Below are positions 1 through 9,676 of a stretch of DNA of 64,000 bases, one piece after another. Location of the stretch: positions 4,091,953 through 4,155,952 of the forward strand of contig RPFO01000027.1 in NCBI GenBank assembly GCA_009746045.1. Reading direction: 5' to 3'. Numbering within the stretch: position 1 is the stretch's first letter; each line of letters opens with the position of its first letter. Source of the DNA: Mesostigma viride (Eukaryota > Streptophyta > Mesostigmatophyceae > Mesostigmatales > Mesostigmataceae). The notes beneath the pieces were generated by a model. That model was not told the DNA's origin. It saw nothing but the letters and a program-made list of their open reading frames with translations, and made no database searches. A program made the translations under genes and the position numbers.

Positions 1-281
1 GGCGTGTTTCTGTGCAAAGTCCCGAATTTTCACCAAGTCCTGGGCACTAAGGGGGCCGTGCTAGTAAGTGTAGCTCCTAAACGGCTAAGTCTTTTTGAAT
101 TCTGTCACTTGCACCCTGTTTTGTATGCTTAGTATATGCTACGTACCTATTGCATTTGTTAATTGGCCTATTTATAATGCATGAGATGTGAGGACTCTTT
201 GTTTACGTAAACGCTTTTATTAGAAAATAAAATACAGTAATCATTTCAACACTCCTTTTCTCAATGTAGGAGTGGAAGTAC

Positions 282-1001
282 TTATTTGTACATCGCATGC
301 GCCTTCCTCCGTTCATGGCTTGGCTTCAAAAGGCTGCACTCCCTGCAGCTGACATAGCCATTGGCCAGTTGGTTCTTCCACACGTCTAACTCCCACTTGC
401 ACAGTTCCTCCATCTTCTGCATCCGGGGGGGGCGGTGGTGAGGAGCCACGCTTGTCTCGAGGGCCTTGCGCACCGCCTCCTTCATGCGATTGATGAGCTC
501 GAGCCCGTGCTCTTCTGCCGTGCGTTCCTTCTCGAGATCCGGCACGGACTTGATGTACTCGTGAGCGACAAGGTCAGCGTCGTGTCCGAAGACGATGACA
601 GCCCAGAACATCTTGTCAAACACATTCTGGGCAAGGCACGCCAGATGCTTCCTGTAGCAGTGAGCCTCGGCGACCCACCTCTTCGCTTGACGGAGAAAGA
701 TATAGGGCTTCTTGCCAATCAGCAACCGCTTGCACATCTTGAGATCGCATGAAGTCATGTGGCGCAGCTCGCCAGGGTTCCTTCGGCGTCTGCGGGAGCG
801 CATCTGAATCTCCTTCTCAATGGCCTTCAGCAGCTCAGTGGCTTCGATCGTCTTTTCCTCTTTCACCTTCTCAAACTGGACCTGCGTGGCCTTGTTGATT
901 CCACACAGTTTGGGCCACGAGAGCTCCACGAGGCGGTGCACGATTTCTGCAGGCAGGCTGTCGAAGGTGGCAGCCATAGCTGGTTTCGCGGAGTCAGCCA
1001 T
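282..1001 (-). CDS. Gene A, left copy: F-box-like protein, 239 aa
   Basis: Intact single-exon reading frame. I start it at the ATG at 1001 (MADSAKPAM) rather than at upstream in-frame codons, because a TATA-like CTATTAAG lies about 70 bases before this ATG, as in genes B and C. Residues about 13-30 (LPAEIVHRLVEL) look like the start of an F-box, the short helix bundle that docks substrate receptors onto SKP1 of SCF ubiquitin ligases. A basic arginine run follows, then a helical middle, and a CREC pair near the C-terminus. The F-box call rests on the N-terminal pattern only. An AATAAA signal lies about 60 bases past the stop. It shares its arm with two RING-like genes. Confidence 0.6.
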   Translation of the reverse strand: MADSAKPAMAATFDSLPAEIVHRLVELSWPKLCGINKATQVQFEKVKEEKTIEATELLKAIEKEIQMRSRRRRRNPGELRHMTSCDLKMCKRLLIGKKPYIFLRQAKRWVAEAHCYRKHLACLAQNVFDKMFWAVIVFGHDADLVAHEYIKSVPDLEKERTAEEHGLELINRMKEAVRKALETSVAPHHRPPRMQKMEELCKWELDVWKNQLANGYVSCRECSLLKPSHERRKAHAMYK

Positions 1002-1473
1002 AGCTGTTTTCGTGGTAGTGGTGGATGGAGAGGAGGATAGCTGCGAGAGTTGTTGCGTCTCGCGACTTAATAGACGAAGGGATATCCACATCTGCCACGG
1101 GATTGGTCCGCGCCCTGTGGATAAGCGCGACGCGCGCGTCCTGTGGATAAGCGCGGCGCGAATACGGAACGGCGCGGCGCGAGTACGGACCGGTGCACGT
1201 CCACGGGATTCTGCCACGTGGCACGTGCCATTTCCCGTGGTGACGGCGCCAGAAGTATAAATCTAAAACCGCGCTAAATTCAAATTTTTGCCAAGTCTCA
1301 ACGGCTAAGTATTATTAAATTTGGACACTTGGGACGTGTGCAATTGTTAATTTTACTTTGATTGCAAGCATGGAAAATAAGACATGATGTTCGTGTGAAT
1401 TGTTTTCATTAAAAATATAATTACTCTTTAATTGTACACAAGTCCACGGGACTAGAGAGATTCTCTGAACTAT
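1002..1473. promoter_or_regulatory. Intergenic A-B: promoter of A and 3' flank of B
   Basis: No gene seen. The A-proximal half holds the TATA-like element and several CCACGGG/CCCGTGG motifs (near 1096, 1201, 1234), a CACGTGGCACGTG palindrome near 1215-1227, and CG-rich repeats of TGTGGATAAGCGCG. A TATAAAT at 1256-1262 points away from A with no frame behind it. The B-proximal half is AT-rich and carries CGGCTAAGT and GGGACGTGTGCAAT, also seen in altered form near 80 and 10010. Confidence 0.5.
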
Positions 1474-2739
1474 TTACAGGGCACGCGGGGCGGCCAGTTG
1501 GTTCATGACAGCTGCATAGCAGGACTCTGCGGAGTCGTAGCGGAAAAACGGGAAGGACAGGTCGTGCTTGGAGTCCTTGCCCTCGCAGATGGGGCAGGAG
1601 ACACTCTTGGTGCCAGCCTCCCGCAGAGTGTCGAGGACGCACTCGCTGCAGACGACGTCGTTGTCGATGCTGTGGCCGTTGGCGGTGAAGAGGTAGTGCG
1701 CCTTCTTGTTGCACACCTTGCAGGTCTTGGAGGGCACGTCCAACTGGTGGTTGCAGCCCATCTGCTTGCTGGCAGCCTTGACGCCGCAGAACTTGTTCTT
1801 CAGATGCTCGAACTCCTTGGCGCCGGGAGTGACGGTGCTGTTGAGGTTGGACTCGGACATCGTGAAAGAGACGAAGCTGAGGTAGGAGACATAGTTGCGC
1901 TTCTCGCACTCCCACTTGATCCTGGAGACCTCCTTGGTGAAGTCGCTCTTGAAGTTCTCGATGTCGACCTTGGGCTTCTTGACGGCGTCGTTGAACAGCC
2001 CGCAAGACCTCAGGTAGTCGTTTGTGTCCTCCTGCTTCCTCTTGTAGCCACCGCGAAGAAAGGGCTGGTCGCGCTCCTCGACCTTGACGTTGACCTTGCC
2101 AGGGTCGGTGGGGCCGGTGAGAGCAAAGTTCGGCTCAGAGACGGTGTAGGTGCCTGACGTGGGCCACTTGATGAACTCGGCGGTGTCCTCCATATCCGGG
2201 TAGATCTGGAGCAGCTCGGGGAACCTCTTCTTCGTCCGCTCGTGCTCGAACGCGAACTGCTCGAATGCGGGGTCCCAGCAGCTGATGCAGTGCTCGGCCT
2301 TGCCGTTGCAGTCGATCTTGAGGAGATCCACACGAGTCGGCTTCTTGCACTTGGCGCAGTCCTTCGTGGGGATGCTCTTCAGCATGTTGTTCTGCTGAAG
2401 GTACTCGCACGAGTCGCAGAAATGGCCGTCGCAGGGGGAAAAGCTGTGATTGTTGCGCATCTTGTAATCCTCGTCAAACTCGCAGAAGTGCTTGAGAGAC
2501 CTCATCTTGTCGCAGCCGACGCAGCGAATGCGCTTCTTGTTCATCATGATGTTGCTCGTCTCGTAGTGATCCATCATGTCGTTCAAAACGCTGCGAGAAG
2601 CCTCAGGAAGGTGGACTTCGCATGCATGCTCGCCGGTGACTGGGTGGAAAAGAATGTTGAAGTGGCGAGTTTTCTTGACTTTGGGAGCACTGTGCGGCCC
2701 ACGCTGGCGAGGAGCAGAGATGGCGGAGGAGGTAGCCAT
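1474..2739 (-). CDS. Gene B, left copy: Cys-rich double RING-like protein, 421 aa
   Basis: The start is the ATG at 2739 (MATSSAISAPRQRGPH); the frame is open further upstream, but only into its own TATA box at 2818-2824. Two zinc-binding regions are visible. The first, about residues 70-170, has paired cysteines and a histidine (CVGC, CDGHFCDSC, CAKC, CISC). The second, about residues 345-400, reads C-H ... CKVCNKKAH ... CSEC ... CPIC and is RING-like. Between them is a basic, charged linker. RING domains usually recruit E2 ubiquitin-conjugating enzymes, so a ubiquitin ligase role is likely but inferred. It is transcribed divergently from gene C over a 583-bp shared promoter. Confidence 0.75.
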   Translation of the reverse strand: MATSSAISAPRQRGPHSAPKVKKTRHFNILFHPVTGEHACEVHLPEASRSVLNDMMDHYETSNIMMNKKRIRCVGCDKMRSLKHFCEFDEDYKMRNNHSFSPCDGHFCDSCEYLQQNNMLKSIPTKDCAKCKKPTRVDLLKIDCNGKAEHCISCWDPAFEQFAFEHERTKKRFPELLQIYPDMEDTAEFIKWPTSGTYTVSEPNFALTGPTDPGKVNVKVEERDQPFLRGGYKRKQEDTNDYLRSCGLFNDAVKKPKVDIENFKSDFTKEVSRIKWECEKRNYVSYLSFVSFTMSESNLNSTVTPGAKEFEHLKNKFCGVKAASKQMGCNHQLDVPSKTCKVCNKKAHYLFTANGHSIDNDVVCSECVLDTLREAGTKSVSCPICEGKDSKHDLSFPFFRYDSAESCYAAVMNQLAAPRAL

Positions 2740-3322
2740 TGGAGCTGGTTGGTTTTGGTTGCTGAGAGAGCTGGGTGGATGCGAGTGGGATGCGAGGCGA
2801 GGTGGTGCAAGTCCTGCATTTATACCCACGGGGCTGCAATTCCCGTGGTCTCGAAGAATTCAGCAGATCGACGGCTCGTGGCGAGCCACGAGGTTTGTAA
2901 CGGGAAACGGTATGACGGTTACGAGGAAAAATTTCCCGTGGCCATACATTTTGAGCGTTATTTTGCCACGGGATTTGTGACGTAAAAAATCTTTCCCGTG
3001 GCAAAAATATCCGACAGTTACTTTGCCGCGGGACCGGAATCGGATTTTTTTCTGTCCCCGTGGACGGATATTTCTGACCGTTACGCTGCCACGGGACTTG
3101 TAACGTAAAAAAACGCGTCCCGTGGATAAGGTTTCGGCGCATAAACGACGAGCGCGCTTCCACGTAGCCAGATTGCCCGTGCAAGACCACGTAGATAGCC
3201 TGCCAGCCACGGGACTGTCTCGTCAACCAAGGCCTGCGCAGGTATAAAGACCAGACTTCCTCGTCTCCTCGCCACTCGCTCACCTCACATCAGCTCAGCA
3301 CACCAAAACTCTCTCACTGGAT
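2740..3322. promoter_or_regulatory. Shared divergent B/C promoter with CCACGGG motif array
   Basis: The interval has two outward TATA boxes: 2818-2824 on the minus strand for B and 3243-3249 (TATAAAG) on the plus strand for C, each 80-86 bases before its ATG. Between them CCACGGG or its complement recurs about nine times, near 2826, 2847, 2935, 2966, 2995, 3057, 3090, 3119 and 3208, many flanked by GTTACG or TTTTT/AAAAA. The spacing and alternating orientation suggest a factor binding site set. The mirror copy is 6637-7219. Confidence 0.7.
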
Positions 3323-4495
3323 ATGGCTTCCCGCCCCAGATACGCAGCTAGCTACAACTTTGGCCGTGGTGTTACTGGAGCTAGTGGAAGTGGCAGGGGA
3401 AAGCGACGTGCTGCGAGGAACACGACTACTGGAGAAGCAGGTTTGTGACGAGCCTTTGTTTTTTTGCACCCAAAAGCGCTTTTTCTTGTCGTTTCCGCCT
3501 TTTGGTACTCATTTCTTGTTATGTTTTCTTGCCCCCACACACCCGTGCATGCAGAACTGACCGCTGAACAACGGCAGCTTCACAGGGCTAACAAGCCTGT
3601 GCCCGTGCACGATCATCACGGGGACTTCGACACAAGAAACAACGTGTTTCCCTATCTGGAGAACACTTTCAAGGTGGCGAAACTCGTCCTGGACTTGAGC
3701 AAGATCGAATGCGCCATTTGCGCGGAGGAGAGAGACAAGTATGTCACTCTCATGCTGGAGAACGAGCCCGCGCACGCATGCTCCATCATCATCTGCGACA
3801 CCTGTGCCACTACCAAGCTTCACACGTTCAGAAACCAGTGCCCGCAGTGCCGCAAGCCGCTGAGCTCGTCTGGGCAGCTGTTCGTCCCCAACCCGCAGCT
3901 CAACAGCCTGGCGTCGAGGACGCAATACCGGGCCTGCGAACACCCCGGCTGCTTTACGATCATCCCAAGCAACATGATGGCGGCGCACGAGGAGGAGTGC
4001 GAGTACAACGTCTACACCTGTGGCAACACCGTCTCGTTCCGCCTGCTGGACAACGAGACGCTTTCTTCCAAGATGTGCTGCGGCTATGAGGGCAAGAAAC
4101 GCGCCGTCGAGGAGCACATGGAGACTTGCCCGGAGGCTGAGTCTGCGAAGAAGCTTAGCGCCATGATGGGCGTGTTTGACAAGGTGGAGGCGCTCTCAGC
4201 TGCAATGGAGCGCGACAGCCCAGACGTCTTCAAGCGCATGGCTCAGTTGTTTGGGGTGACCACGGAGAAGGCCAGGCGCATCCTTGCCAGCCTGCCTGGA
4301 GCGAGTGGTGCCGGCCCTTCTTCCCAGCGTGCTCCTCGTCCAGGGGAAGCAGTGGACACAGCAATCTCCGTCGACGCCCCCACTGACCCAATCAGTGATC
4401 TCGTGGACGCCATAGACGCTGACGTTGCTGCACAGGGCGTCGACGACGAGGCTGCAGACCCCACCTGGACTCCGGCTGGCAACCAGGACGACTGA
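3323..4495 (+). CDS. Gene C, left copy: RING/TRAF-like zinc finger protein, two exons
   Basis: Exon 1 is 3323-3440 and exon 2 is 3555-4495; the 114-bp intron is GT...AG. Splicing joins a codon split after its first base, giving ...TTTGEAELTAEQRQ and about 352 aa. The apparent start at 3464 lies inside the intron and is rejected. Exon 1 is basic and Gly/Arg-rich. A RING-like set follows (CAIC ... HAC ... CDTC ... CPQC, about residues 94-144), then HPGC and HEEEC...CGN...CCGYEGKK...HMETC, like the TRAF/SIAH zinc-finger repeat. The tail is acidic. RING plus TRAF-type fingers is usual for E3 ubiquitin ligases; substrate unknown. AATAAA lies at 4654-4659. Confidence 0.8.
3441..3554 (+). other. Spliceosomal intron of gene C
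   Basis: The donor is AGCAG/GTTTGTGACG and the acceptor ATGCAG/AACTG. The intron is T-rich (CTTGTCGTTTCCGCCTTTTG and more). Removing its 114 bases keeps the frame. The mirrored intron is 6405-6518. Confidence 0.8.
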
Positions 4496-5463
4496 ACAGT
4501 TACAGCTGACAGCATTGGATGTCAAAAACCCCTCTAGTTTAGAGACAAGGGCCATAGTTAGAAACCAGCCCATCCACGGGGTTTAGGTGACAGGCAGTAG
4601 AAGAAACATCCCCACACACTGGGGACTTGGACAGGAAAGATGTGGATGTTTGTAATAAAGATGTGGATGTTTGCAAAACCAGTTTGAAAAAATATCTAAG
4701 CTGCACATTAGTATAAGTATGGTAAGTTTCCAGCAGGCCACGTGGCAGCCACAAAGCCCGATCCCCGTGGTAGCCTGCGCAGTACGGATCCCGTAGGAAT
4801 CCACGAGATATTTTCGAGATATTTCCGAGATATTTTAGATATTTTCAGATATTTTGAAAATATCCCAGGGACCCCGTGGACTCCCAGGGGAATCGTAACC
4901 GAAAATCGGACTCGCGGCCGGCGATCGGAGGAGCCACCACGGGAAAATCCCGTTTTTTTTTCGGGTGTGCCCTCAGAACGTTCTGAGGGCACACCCGAAA
5001 AAAAAACGGGATTTTCCCGTGGTGGCTCCTCCGATCGCCGGCCGCGAGTCCGATTTTCGGTTACGATTCCCCTGGGAGTCCACGGGGTCCCTGGGATATT
5101 TTCAAAATATCTGAAAATATCTAAAATATCTCGGAAATATCTCGAAAATATCTCGTGGATTCCTACGGGATCCGTACTGCGCAGGCTACCACGGGGATCG
5201 GGCTTTGTGGCTGCCACGTGGCCTGCTGGAAACTTACCATACTTATACTAATGTGCAGCTTAGATATTTTTTCAAACTGGTTTTGCAAACATCCACATCT
5301 TTATTACAAACATCCACATCTTTCCTGTCCAAGTCCCCAGTGTGTGGGGATGTTTCTTCTACTGCCTGTCACCTAAACCCCGTGGATGGGCTGGTTTCTA
5401 ACTATGGCCCTTGTCTCTAAACTAGAGGGGTTTTTGACATCCAATGCTGTCAGCTGTAACTGT
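4496..5463. other. Palindrome centre between the two convergent C copies
   Basis: No gene. It holds both C-gene 3' flanks with AATAAA, then paired AT-rich blocks of GATATTTT-like repeats (4808-4864 and mirror), four CCACGGG-type motifs per side, a run of nine T then nine A, and the symmetric core CCTCAGAACG/TTCTGAGG at 4971-4988. Single strands of this region would fold into a perfect hairpin. Confidence 0.7.
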
Positions 5464-6636
5464 TCAGTCGTCCTGGTTGCCAGCCGGAGTCCAGGTGGGG
5501 TCTGCAGCCTCGTCGTCGACGCCCTGTGCAGCAACGTCAGCGTCTATGGCGTCCACGAGATCACTGATTGGGTCAGTGGGGGCGTCGACGGAGATTGCTG
5601 TGTCCACTGCTTCCCCTGGACGAGGAGCACGCTGGGAAGAAGGGCCGGCACCACTCGCTCCAGGCAGGCTGGCAAGGATGCGCCTGGCCTTCTCCGTGGT
5701 CACCCCAAACAACTGAGCCATGCGCTTGAAGACGTCTGGGCTGTCGCGCTCCATTGCAGCTGAGAGCGCCTCCACCTTGTCAAACACGCCCATCATGGCG
5801 CTAAGCTTCTTCGCAGACTCAGCCTCCGGGCAAGTCTCCATGTGCTCCTCGACGGCGCGTTTCTTGCCCTCATAGCCGCAGCACATCTTGGAAGAAAGCG
5901 TCTCGTTGTCCAGCAGGCGGAACGAGACGGTGTTGCCACAGGTGTAGACGTTGTACTCGCACTCCTCCTCGTGCGCCGCCATCATGTTGCTTGGGATGAT
6001 CGTAAAGCAGCCGGGGTGTTCGCAGGCCCGGTATTGCGTCCTCGACGCCAGGCTGTTGAGCTGCGGGTTGGGGACGAACAGCTGCCCAGACGAGCTCAGC
6101 GGCTTGCGGCACTGCGGGCACTGGTTTCTGAACGTGTGAAGCTTGGTAGTGGCACAGGTGTCGCAGATGATGATGGAGCATGCGTGCGCGGGCTCGTTCT
6201 CCAGCATGAGAGTGACATACTTGTCTCTCTCCTCCGCGCAAATGGCGCATTCGATCTTGCTCAAGTCCAGGACGAGTTTCGCCACCTTGAAAGTGTTCTC
6301 CAGATAGGGAAACACGTTGTTTCTTGTGTCGAAGTCCCCGTGATGATCGTGCACGGGCACAGGCTTGTTAGCCCTGTGAAGCTGCCGTTGTTCAGCGGTC
6401 AGTTCTGCATGCACGGGTGTGTGGGGGCAAGAAAACATAACAAGAAATGAGTACCAAAAGGCGGAAACGACAAGAAAAAGCGCTTTTGGGTGCAAAAAAA
6501 CAAAGGCTCGTCACAAACCTGCTTCTCCAGTAGTCGTGTTCCTCGCAGCACGTCGCTTTCCCCTGCCACTTCCACTAGCTCCAGTAACACCACGGCCAAA
6601 GTTGTAGCTAGCTGCGTATCTGGGGCGGGAAGCCAT
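5464..6636 (-). CDS. Gene C, right copy: RING/TRAF-like zinc finger protein
   Basis: This is the mirror of 3323-4495: exon 1 6636-6519, intron 6518-6405, exon 2 6404-5464, all on the minus strand, with the same domains. TATA box at 6710-6716. I saw no difference from the left copy. The two C genes point at each other across the centre, so their transcripts could form long double-stranded RNA if read through. Confidence 0.8.
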
Positions 6637-7219
6637 ATCCAGTGAGAGAGTTTTGGTGTGCTGAGCTGATGTGAGGTGAGCGAGTGGCGAGGAGACGAGG
6701 AAGTCTGGTCTTTATACCTGCGCAGGCCTTGGTTGACGAGACAGTCCCGTGGCTGGCAGGCTATCTACGTGGTCTTGCACGGGCAATCTGGCTACGTGGA
6801 AGCGCGCTCGTCGTTTATGCGCCGAAACCTTATCCACGGGACGCGTTTTTTTACGTTACAAGTCCCGTGGCAGCGTAACGGTCAGAAATATCCGTCCACG
6901 GGGACAGAAAAAAATCCGATTCCGGTCCCGCGGCAAAGTAACTGTCGGATATTTTTGCCACGGGAAAGATTTTTTACGTCACAAATCCCGTGGCAAAATA
7001 ACGCTCAAAATGTATGGCCACGGGAAATTTTTCCTCGTAACCGTCATACCGTTTCCCGTTACAAACCTCGTGGCTCGCCACGAGCCGTCGATCTGCTGAA
7101 TTCTTCGAGACCACGGGAATTGCAGCCCCGTGGGTATAAATGCAGGACTTGCACCACCTCGCCTCGCATCCCACTCGCATCCACCCAGCTCTCTCAGCAA
7201 CCAAAACCAACCAGCTCCA
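6637..7219. promoter_or_regulatory. Right copy of the divergent B/C promoter
   Basis: Mirror of 2740-3322 with the same TATA boxes (6710-6716 minus, 7135-7141 plus) and CCACGGG motif set. Confidence 0.7.
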
Positions 7220-8485
7220 ATGGCTACCTCCTCCGCCATCTCTGCTCCTCGCCAGCGTGGGCCGCACAGTGCTCCCAAAGTCAAGAAAACTCGCCACTTC
7301 AACATTCTTTTCCACCCAGTCACCGGCGAGCATGCATGCGAAGTCCACCTTCCTGAGGCTTCTCGCAGCGTTTTGAACGACATGATGGATCACTACGAGA
7401 CGAGCAACATCATGATGAACAAGAAGCGCATTCGCTGCGTCGGCTGCGACAAGATGAGGTCTCTCAAGCACTTCTGCGAGTTTGACGAGGATTACAAGAT
7501 GCGCAACAATCACAGCTTTTCCCCCTGCGACGGCCATTTCTGCGACTCGTGCGAGTACCTTCAGCAGAACAACATGCTGAAGAGCATCCCCACGAAGGAC
7601 TGCGCCAAGTGCAAGAAGCCGACTCGTGTGGATCTCCTCAAGATCGACTGCAACGGCAAGGCCGAGCACTGCATCAGCTGCTGGGACCCCGCATTCGAGC
7701 AGTTCGCGTTCGAGCACGAGCGGACGAAGAAGAGGTTCCCCGAGCTGCTCCAGATCTACCCGGATATGGAGGACACCGCCGAGTTCATCAAGTGGCCCAC
7801 GTCAGGCACCTACACCGTCTCTGAGCCGAACTTTGCTCTCACCGGCCCCACCGACCCTGGCAAGGTCAACGTCAAGGTCGAGGAGCGCGACCAGCCCTTT
7901 CTTCGCGGTGGCTACAAGAGGAAGCAGGAGGACACAAACGACTACCTGAGGTCTTGCGGGCTGTTCAACGACGCCGTCAAGAAGCCCAAGGTCGACATCG
8001 AGAACTTCAAGAGCGACTTCACCAAGGAGGTCTCCAGGATCAAGTGGGAGTGCGAGAAGCGCAACTATGTCTCCTACCTCAGCTTCGTCTCTTTCACGAT
8101 GTCCGAGTCCAACCTCAACAGCACCGTCACTCCCGGCGCCAAGGAGTTCGAGCATCTGAAGAACAAGTTCTGCGGCGTCAAGGCTGCCAGCAAGCAGATG
8201 GGCTGCAACCACCAGTTGGACGTGCCCTCCAAGACCTGCAAGGTGTGCAACAAGAAGGCGCACTACCTCTTCACCGCCAACGGCCACAGCATCGACAACG
8301 ACGTCGTCTGCAGCGAGTGCGTCCTCGACACTCTGCGGGAGGCTGGCACCAAGAGTGTCTCCTGCCCCATCTGCGAGGGCAAGGACTCCAAGCACGACCT
8401 GTCCTTCCCGTTTTTCCGCTACGACTCCGCAGAGTCCTGCTATGCAGCTGTCATGAACCAACTGGCCGCCCCGCGTGCCCTGTAA
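7220..8485 (+). CDS. Gene B, right copy: Cys-rich double RING-like protein, 421 aa
   Basis: The ATG at 7220 follows TATAAAT at 7135-7141 by 85 bases. The frame is open to the TAA at 8483-8485 and identical by eye to 1474-2739. After the stop comes a run of AT-rich sequence with AATTAAA near 8526. The same two Cys/His-rich regions are present, so the right copy looks functional, unlike the right copy of gene A. Confidence 0.75.
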   Translation: MATSSAISAPRQRGPHSAPKVKKTRHFNILFHPVTGEHACEVHLPEASRSVLNDMMDHYETSNIMMNKKRIRCVGCDKMRSLKHFCEFDEDYKMRNNHSFSPCDGHFCDSCEYLQQNNMLKSIPTKDCAKCKKPTRVDLLKIDCNGKAEHCISCWDPAFEQFAFEHERTKKRFPELLQIYPDMEDTAEFIKWPTSGTYTVSEPNFALTGPTDPGKVNVKVEERDQPFLRGGYKRKQEDTNDYLRSCGLFNDAVKKPKVDIENFKSDFTKEVSRIKWECEKRNYVSYLSFVSFTMSESNLNSTVTPGAKEFEHLKNKFCGVKAASKQMGCNHQLDVPSKTCKVCNKKAHYLFTANGHSIDNDVVCSECVLDTLREAGTKSVSCPICEGKDSKHDLSFPFFRYDSAESCYAAVMNQLAAPRAL

Positions 8486-8957
8486 ATAGTTCAGAGAATC
8501 TCTCTAGTCCCGTGGACTTGTGTACAATTAAAGAGTAATTATATTTTTAATGAAAACAATTCACACGAACATCATGTCTTATTTTCCATGCTTGCAATCA
8601 AAGTAAAATTAACAATTGCACACGTCCCAAGTGTCCAAATTTAATAATACTTAGCCGTTGAGACTTGGCAAAAATTTGAATTTAGCGCGGTTTTAGATTT
8701 ATACTTCTGGCGCCGTCACCACGGGAAATGGCACGTGCCACGTGGCAGAATCCCGTGGACGTGCACCGGTCCGTACTCGCGCCGCGCCGTTCCGTATTCG
8801 CGCCGCGCTTATCCACAGGACGCGCGCGTCGCGCTTATCCACAGGGCGCGGACCAATCCCGTGGCAGATGTGGATATCCCTTCGTCTATTAAGTCGCGAG
8901 ACGCAACAACTCTCGCAGCTATCCTCCTCTCCATCCACCACTACCACGAAAACAGCT
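8486..8957. promoter_or_regulatory. Right copy of the B-A intergenic region
   Basis: Mirror of 1002-1473. CCACGGG-type motifs lie near 8719, 8752 and 8857, and CTATTAAG at 8885-8892 lies about 70 bases before the gene A ATG. Confidence 0.5.
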
Positions 8958-9676
8958 ATGGCTGACTCCGCGAAACCAGCTATGGCTGCCACCTTCGACA
9001 GCCTGCCTGCAGAAATCGTGCACCGCCTCGTGGAGCTCTCGTGGCCCAAACTGTGTGGAATCAACAAGGCCACGCAGGTCCAGTTTGAGAAGGTGAAAGA
9101 GGAAAAGACGATCGAAGCCACTGAGCTGCTGAAGGCCATTGAGAAGGAGATTCAGATGCGCTCCCGCAGACGCCGAAGGAACCCTGGCGAGCTGCGCCAC
9201 ATGACTTCATGCGATCTCAAGATGTGCAAGCGGTTGCTGATTGGCAAGAAGCCCTATATCTTTCTCCGTCAAGCGAAGAGGTGGGTCGCCGAGGCTCACT
9301 GCTACAGGAAGCATCTGGCGTGCCTTGCCCAGAATGTGTTTGACAAGATGTTCTGGGCTGTCATCGTCTTCGGACACGACGCTGACCTTGTCGCTCACGA
9401 GTACATCAAGTCCGTGCCGGATCTCGAGAAGGAACGCACGGCAGAAGAGCACGGGCTCGAGCTCATCAATCGCATGAAGGAGGCGGTGCGCAAGGCCCTC
9501 GAGACAAGCGTGGCTCCTCACCACCGCCCCCCCGGATGCAGAAGATGGAGGAACTGTGCAAGTGGGAGTTAGACGTGTGGAAGAACCAACTGGCCAATGG
9601 CTATGTCAGCTGCAGGGAGTGCAGCCTTTTGAAGCCAAGCCATGAACGGAGGAAGGCGCATGCGATGTACAAATAA
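8958..9676 (+). pseudogene. Gene A, right copy: F-box-like, frame broken in a C run
   Basis: It matches the left copy from the ATG at 8958, but a run of 7 C near 9531-9537 pairs with 8 G in the left arm. The lost base shifts the frame after the residues HHRPP and stops it at 9572, about 35 codons early, removing the CREC end. The lost end still continues in another frame to 9676. Either one copy has mutated or the consensus has a homopolymer error; the left copy shows the intact form. AATAAA at 9737-9742. Confidence 0.8.

Noticed and set aside
3464-3554. N-terminal extension of gene C from 3464 (MHPKALFLVVSAFW)
   Set aside because: It is intron sequence; splicing to the ATG at 3323 gives a better N-terminus with TATA at the right distance.
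4708-5251. Two overlapping 169-codon frames at the palindrome centre
   Set aside because: They are the same frame seen from both strands and lie in non-coding, motif-rich flank; no codon-like signal.
7130-7219. Thirty extra residues at the N-terminus of gene B
   Set aside because: They overlap the TATA box and lack an ATG.
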